The position numbers and the translations under genes were made by a program. Under the pieces are notes generated by a model. The model made no database searches. It saw only the letters and a list, made by a program, of their open reading frames with translations, and was not told the DNA's origin. This document shows, in pieces, positions 32,871 to 37,395 of a DNA stretch of 37,395 nt. Position 1 is the first letter of the stretch; every line of letters begins with the position of its first letter. Source of the stretch: Desulfobacterales bacterium (GTDB lineage Bacteria > Desulfobacterota > Desulfobulbia > Desulfobulbales > BM004); contig JAKITW010000019.1 in NCBI GenBank assembly GCA_021647905.1, positions 1 to 37,395 on the forward strand. The letters run 5' to 3'.

Positions 32871-34322
32871 ATGAGACGGTTATCAATGGCAGGGGTATTG
32901 TTGGTGTTTCTGGTCGCTCTGTTTCAGCCGGTTGACGGCCGGTCCCAGGACCGGGAGCTGGTGAGTACCCTGGCGGACCAGACCGGGGTGAGCGTGACCA
33001 TTTACAACGACAACCTGGCCCTGATCAAGGATGTGCGGCAGCTTGTCCTGCCGCAGGGAACAAGCAGCCTGGCCTTCCGCGAGGTGAGCGGTCAACTGCG
33101 GCCGGAAACGGCCCTGATGCGGAGTATCAGTCATCCATCCGCCCTGACCGTGCGGGAACAGAACTTTGATTTTGATCTCCTGACCCCGCAGAAGCTGCTC
33201 GAAAAGTATGTGGGCCGCGAGGTGACCCTGGTGCGGACCAATCCCACCACTGGTGAAGAAACAATGCGCCGGGCCCGGGTGTTGAGCGCCAATAACGGGG
33301 TGGTGCTCAGGATCGGCGAGCATATCGAGACCGGGATTCCGGGACGGCTGGTTTTTCCGGACGTGCCGGACAACCTCCGGGACCGGCCCACCCTGGTGAT
33401 GACAGTGGACTCCCGGACCGGGGCCGAGCAGACCGTTGAGCTGAGCTATCTTACCGGCGGCCTCGGCTGGCAGGCCGATTACGTGGCCGCCCTGGCCCGG
33501 GATGAGACCCGGCTCGACATCAACGGCTGGGTCACGCTTACCAATACCAGCGGCACCTCGTTTCCCAATGCCCGGCTGCAGTTGATGGCCGGCGATGTGA
33601 ACCAGGTGCGGCCGGAGGAGATGTCCCGTTACGAGATCATGATGCTCGACAAGGCCGCGGCCGCGGCCGCGCCGGCAATGGCCGAGGAAAGCCTGTTCGA
33701 GTATCATCTCTATACCCTGCCGCACCCGACCACCATCCGCGAGAACCAGACCAAGCAGGTCGCCCTGCTCCAGGCCGGCGGCGTGGTCTGTGACAAGGAG
33801 TACCTGCTCCAGGGCCAGGAGTACTATTACCAGAATCGCGTACCTGACAGCGATTCCAAACTCAAGGTCGGGGTATATCTCCAATTCCGCAACCGCCGGG
33901 CCGATAATCTCGGCCTGCCCCTGCCCAAGGGGATTGTGCGGGTATACAAAGAGGACGGCCAGGGCCATATCCAGTTCGTGGGCGAGGACCGTATCGATCA
34001 CACCCCGGAGAACGAGACGGTGCGGCTTAAGCTGGGTGATGCCTTTGACCTGACCGCGGAGCGGAAACAGACCGAGTTCAGGAAACTTGCCGGTTTTACT
34101 CGCTATGACCATGTTCTTGAGAGTGCCTATGCAATCAAGCTCAAGAACGCCAAAAAAGAGGCCGTGGTTGTCAAGGTGCTGGAATCCCTGCCCGGCGATT
34201 GGACAATACTCTCTGAGAGTCATGCCCACACCAGGGAGTCGGCCTTTCAGGCGGCCTGGCAGGTTCCGGTGCCGGCCAAGGGCGAGGCGACCCTTACCTA
34301 TCGGGTCCGGGTCCGGTACTAA
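32871..34322 (+). CDS. Secreted DUF4139 domain protein
   Basis: 483 residues. An N-terminal signal peptide (MRRLSMAGVLLVFLVALFQP...) points to export. The body is of the DUF4139 family: VTIYNDNLALIKDVRQL near the N-terminus, YLTGGLGWQADYVA in the middle, and a beta-rich C-terminus with SLPGDWTILSES. The function of the family is unknown; members are beta-sandwich proteins of the cell envelope. An AAGGAG site lies 7 nt before the ATG. It has its own promoter; mutS follows after a heptamer array. Confidence 0.88.
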   Translation: MRRLSMAGVLLVFLVALFQPVDGRSQDRELVSTLADQTGVSVTIYNDNLALIKDVRQLVLPQGTSSLAFREVSGQLRPETALMRSISHPSALTVREQNFDFDLLTPQKLLEKYVGREVTLVRTNPTTGEETMRRARVLSANNGVVLRIGEHIETGIPGRLVFPDVPDNLRDRPTLVMTVDSRTGAEQTVELSYLTGGLGWQADYVAALARDETRLDINGWVTLTNTSGTSFPNARLQLMAGDVNQVRPEEMSRYEIMMLDKAAAAAAPAMAEESLFEYHLYTLPHPTTIRENQTKQVALLQAGGVVCDKEYLLQGQEYYYQNRVPDSDSKLKVGVYLQFRNRRADNLGLPLPKGIVRVYKEDGQGHIQFVGEDRIDHTPENETVRLKLGDAFDLTAERKQTEFRKLAGFTRYDHVLESAYAIKLKNAKKEAVVVKVLESLPGDWTILSESHAHTRESAFQAAWQVPVPAKGEATLTYRVRVRY

Positions 34323-34323
34323 C

Positions 34324-34435
34324 GGAAGACGGAAGACAGAGGACAGAAGACGGAAGACAGAGGACAGAGGACAGAGGACAGAGGACGGAAAACCAAGCAC
34401 CAAGCACCAGGCACCAGGAACCAGGAACCAATAAA
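34324..34435. repeat. Compound heptamer array between the DUF4139 gene and mutS
   Basis: Nine AGAGGAC/GGAAGAC units (34324-34386) continue without loss of 7-bp register through GGAAAAC into CAAGCAC/CAGGCAC/CAGGAAC units (34394-34428). The array starts 2 bp after the DUF4139 stop and ends 2 bp before the mutS ATG. It is the largest array in the window. Confidence 0.9.
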
Positions 34436-34437
34436 CA

Positions 34438-37128
34438 ATGACAGCCACTGATTCCCTCAAGATCACCCCCATGCTCCAGCAGTATATGGAGATCAAGAGC
34501 CGCCACGAAGACGCATTGCTCTTCTACCGGATGGGCGATTTTTATGAGATGTTTTTTGACGACGCAGTGACCGCTTCCCGGGCCCTGGGCATTACCCTTA
34601 CCTCGCGCAGCAATAAAGGCGACGCCAACAAGATCCCCATGTGCGGGGTGCCCTATCACGCGGCCTCCTCCTACCTGGCCAAGCTGGTCAAGGGCGGTTT
34701 CCGGGTGGCGATCTGCGAACAGATGGAGGACCCGCGCCAGGTCAAGGGCAAGAAGATCGTCAAAAGGGAGGTGGTCCGGGTGGTGTCCCCGGGAGTAACC
34801 ATTGAGGAGCAGCTCCTGGATGACAAGAGCAACCGCTACCTGGCCGCGGTGGCGGTGAATGAAAAAAAACGGGCAACCGCGACCGGGTCCGGGGATACGG
34901 GCCGTTACGGTTTAAGCCTGCTGGACATCTCCACCGGCGAGTTTCTGATCAGCCAATGCACCGACCAGGAGGAACTCCTGGACGAACTGACCCGCCTCGG
35001 CCCGGCCGAACTGCTGCTCAACGATGGGGCTGAAGAGGAAAACAATGATCTGACCAAGGCCCTGGAGCCGCTGCTGCCCGGGATCTGTATCACCCCGCGG
35101 CCAAGTCACAGCTATTATCCGGAAACCGCCCGGGAGACGCTGCTGGCCCATTTCCGGACGGTCAACCTGGCTGGATTCGGCTGTGAACACCTGCCCCTGG
35201 GAATCAGCGCGGCCGGGGCCCTGCTCCAGTACCTTAATGAGACCCAGAAGGTTGAACTCAACCATATCGAAAAGCTGACCCCGCTTGATTTTAAAGACGT
35301 ACTCCTGGTGGACGACTCTTCCCGGCGCAACCTGGAACTGGTCCAGACCCTGGTCGGGGGCAAGCGGGAGGGTACCCTGCTGGCGGCCCTGGATCATACC
35401 CGCACCCCCATGGGCGCCCGGCTGCTGCGGCGGCGGCTCCTGTTCCCGCTCCGCGACCCGGCCCGGATCAACCTGCGGCTGGACGCGGTGCAACGGCTGG
35501 TAACCGATGCCACGCTTTGCCGGGAGCTGCGCGGGGTGCTTGCCGAGATGTATGATCTGGAGCGGCTGAACAGCCGGGTGGTGCTGGGCAGCGCCAATGC
35601 CCGGGACCTGACCGCCTTGAAGCTCTCCCTGGCCCGGCTGCCCCGGGTGCGGGAGTTGCTGGCCGGCATTGATACCGGTCTGCTGGGGGAGATCGGCGCT
35701 GAACCGGACCTGCTTGGCGATATTCACTCCCTGCTGGATAAGGGCATCCGCGAAGACGCCGGGATCACCCTGCGCGAGGGCAAGCTGATCCGGCAGGGGT
35801 TTGATGATGAGCTGGATGAACTGCTGGCCGTTCTCCGGCACGGCCGGCAGATGATCCTCGACCTGGAGGCCCGGGAGCGGGAGCGGTCCGGGATAAACAA
35901 GCTCAAGGTGGGGTTCAACCGGGTGTTTGGCTACTATCTCGAGGTGAGCCGCGGCCAGTTGGACAAGGTGCCGGACTATTTCATCCGCAAGCAGACCCTG
36001 GCCAACGGCGAGCGGTACATCACCCCGGAACTCAAGGAGTTTGAGAACAAGGTGATGGGCGCCCAGGAGAAGCAACTGGAGCTTGAATACCGGCTGTTTA
36101 CCGGGATTCGCCGCCAGGTGGCCCGGGAGAGCGGCCGGGTTCTGGCGACCGGCGCCCGAATCGCCCGGCTGGACTACTTTCTCTGCCTGGCCGAGGTTGC
36201 GGCCGGTTGTCGTTACGTCCGTCCCGAGGTCAATGACGGCGAGGCAATCACCATCCGCGAGGGGAGGCATCCGGTGATCGAGCAGGCCCTGCCCGCCGGT
36301 CGGTTCGTGCCCAACGACGTCCACCTGGATCAAGAGAGCGAGGAACTGCTGATTATCACCGGACCGAATATGGCCGGCAAGTCCACGGTGCTGCGCCAGA
36401 CCGCCCTGATCGTGCTGATGGCCCAGATGGGCGGTTTTGTACCGGCTGATCATGCGCTGATCGGGGTGGTGGACCGGATCTTCACCCGGGTAGGGGCCAT
36501 GGACGACCTGCGCCGCGGGCAGTCCACCTTTATGGTGGAGATGAACGAGACCGCCAATATCCTTAATAACGCCACCGACAAGAGCCTGGTGATCCTGGAC
36601 GAGATCGGCCGGGGCACCAGCACCTTTGACGGACTTTCCATTGCCTGGGCCGTGGCCGAGGACCTGGTGGAAAAGAACGGCAAGGGGGTCAAGACCATGT
36701 TTGCCACCCATTATCACGAACTCACCGAGCTGGCATTGACCATGAAACGGGTAAAAAATTATAATATTGCCGTGCGGGAGTGGAATGATTCCATTATCTT
36801 TCTCCACAAGTTGATGAAAGGGGGCACCAACCGCAGCTACGGCATCCAGGTCGCCGGCCTGGCCGGGGTCCCGTCCCGGGTGGTGAACCGGGCCGGTGAG
36901 ATCCTCAAAAACATCGAAAAAGGCGAGTTTACCCGGGAAGGTGAGCCGCGGATCGCGGCCGGCAAAGGGGTGGGCGGGGAACGGAAAAAGAGCGGTCCCA
37001 ACCAGCTCTCCCTGTTCGCCCCGGTCGAGGATCCGCTCCGGCAACGGCTCCGGGAGATCCGGCCGGACAACCTGACCCCGCTGGAGGCCCTGGCCCTGCT
37101 TTATGAACTGAAGGAGATCGACCCCTGA
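34438..37128 (+). CDS. mutS: DNA mismatch repair protein MutS
   Basis: 896 residues. It recognises mismatches and starts repair with MutL. The mismatch-binding motif is F35-Y-E37 in MGDFYEMFF. The ATPase has Walker A GPNMAGKST (from 642), the DDLRRGQSTFMVEM segment, Walker B LDEIGRGTSTFDG and the ATHYHEL switch. It is slightly longer than the 853-residue E. coli protein. No classical ribosome site is present; the AGGA of the CAGGAAC heptamers, about 9-20 nt upstream, is the only candidate. No mutL is in the window. Confidence 0.97.
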   Translation: MTATDSLKITPMLQQYMEIKSRHEDALLFYRMGDFYEMFFDDAVTASRALGITLTSRSNKGDANKIPMCGVPYHAASSYLAKLVKGGFRVAICEQMEDPRQVKGKKIVKREVVRVVSPGVTIEEQLLDDKSNRYLAAVAVNEKKRATATGSGDTGRYGLSLLDISTGEFLISQCTDQEELLDELTRLGPAELLLNDGAEEENNDLTKALEPLLPGICITPRPSHSYYPETARETLLAHFRTVNLAGFGCEHLPLGISAAGALLQYLNETQKVELNHIEKLTPLDFKDVLLVDDSSRRNLELVQTLVGGKREGTLLAALDHTRTPMGARLLRRRLLFPLRDPARINLRLDAVQRLVTDATLCRELRGVLAEMYDLERLNSRVVLGSANARDLTALKLSLARLPRVRELLAGIDTGLLGEIGAEPDLLGDIHSLLDKGIREDAGITLREGKLIRQGFDDELDELLAVLRHGRQMILDLEARERERSGINKLKVGFNRVFGYYLEVSRGQLDKVPDYFIRKQTLANGERYITPELKEFENKVMGAQEKQLELEYRLFTGIRRQVARESGRVLATGARIARLDYFLCLAEVAAGCRYVRPEVNDGEAITIREGRHPVIEQALPAGRFVPNDVHLDQESEELLIITGPNMAGKSTVLRQTALIVLMAQMGGFVPADHALIGVVDRIFTRVGAMDDLRRGQSTFMVEMNETANILNNATDKSLVILDEIGRGTSTFDGLSIAWAVAEDLVEKNGKGVKTMFATHYHELTELALTMKRVKNYNIAVREWNDSIIFLHKLMKGGTNRSYGIQVAGLAGVPSRVVNRAGEILKNIEKGEFTREGEPRIAAGKGVGGERKKSGPNQLSLFAPVEDPLRQRLREIRPDNLTPLEALALLYELKEIDP

Positions 37129-37154
37129 TGGTCCTGCGGGAAGCGAACCAAGCG

Positions 37155-37170
37155 AGACTTCGAAAAGTCT
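37155..37170. other. Short perfect hairpin after mutS
   Basis: AGACTT-CGAA-AAGTCT forms a 6-bp stem 26 bp after the mutS stop. No T tract follows, so it is not a standard terminator. Confidence 0.35.
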
Positions 37171-37243
37171 GGTCGCACCGCGGAGAGCGCAAAGGTCACA
37201 AAGTTAAATCAATAAGTTACAACATAAGTCAGGTCCGTCTCAT

Positions 37244-37395
37244 CGTAAGGTTTCGGTAAACCCCGTACGTTTGAGGTTGGACCGGGAAAGGGGTTTTCTT
37301 ATAGCGAACGGTGTAGCGGACCCTGAGCCGCGGCCGTGACGGCAAAAGCGGAATTTGAAACAACTTCGGCAGGATATGCTTATGGCTTCCGAATC
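37244..37395 (+). repeat. Left part of ~277-bp dispersed repeat (copy 3, cut by window end)
   Basis: Matches 30736-30887 with roughly ten substitutions and no visible gap. Similarity begins at CGTAAGG, which sets the left boundary of the element in both copies. Confidence 0.88.

Noticed and set aside
34912-37044. Long open frame (710 codons) on the minus strand opposite mutS
   Set aside because: It is a shadow of a GC-rich coding frame: low-complexity Gly/Pro/Gln/His-rich translation, with MutS on the other strand fully conserved. The same holds for 32883-34496 (minus), 1512-3227 (plus), 5862-7235 (plus) and 29979-31097 (minus).
37155-37170. Terminator of mutS
   Set aside because: The hairpin is perfect but there is no following T tract.

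Overview
The window is a GC-rich bacterial chromosome segment. Gene content suggests an anaerobic Desulfobacterota-type organism, perhaps Desulfobulbales: a selenocysteine formate dehydrogenase with sulfhydrogenase-like electron-transfer subunits and a RACo-like ferredoxin ATPase, two bacteriohemerythrins, glycogen and gluconeogenic genes, and many short intergenic repeats. The taxon is an inference; no rRNA or other marker is present.

Layout. 1-1331 is a decayed accessory zone: part of a ~277-bp dispersed repeat, a RelE-type toxin-antitoxin pair between inverted copies of the repeat's end, and remnants of a Y2-type transposase and a DUF4143 ATPase. 1332-7220 (minus) is a tightly overlapping four-gene formate dehydrogenase operon; fdhA has an in-frame UGA with a textbook bacterial SECIS hairpin. 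Its upstream region carries a small inverted-repeat element (7246-7417). 7526-15687 (minus) holds a 1426-residue PPDK-like protein without a PEP-binding barrel, GAPDH, a GT5 glycogen synthase and chorismate synthase. 15895-20049 (plus) holds endonuclease IV, two hemerythrins and an Uup-type ABC-F ATPase. 20074-21801 (minus) is a DEAD-box helicase with two intrinsic terminators in its leader, followed by rmuC (plus). 23743-27315 (minus) is an operon of a REC-PAS-GGDEF-EAL protein, a 54-residue membrane protein with an in-frame UGA, and an MtnA-type isomerase. 27584-30596 (plus) holds an SF2 helicase and an EHD/dynamin-like GTPase, the latter flanked by 73-bp direct repeats. 31063-32635 (minus) is efp-epmA. 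32871-37128 (plus) is a DUF4139 protein and mutS. The window ends in another copy of the ~277-bp repeat.

Most interesting. (1) The tiny reading frame at 24867-25031 reads through a UGA in a Cys-x-x-Sec arrangement, has a SECIS-like hairpin at nearly the same distance as in fdhA, and sits snugly between two co-directional genes: a candidate undescribed selenoprotein. (2) Period-7 tandem arrays of several unrelated sequences occur at ten gene-boundary loci; one encodes the tail of glycogen synthase and another abuts the mutS start codon. (3) The ~277-bp element family has subterminal hairpins and brackets a toxin-antitoxin module. (4) A RACo-like reductive activator sits in a formate dehydrogenase operon with no corrinoid protein in sight.
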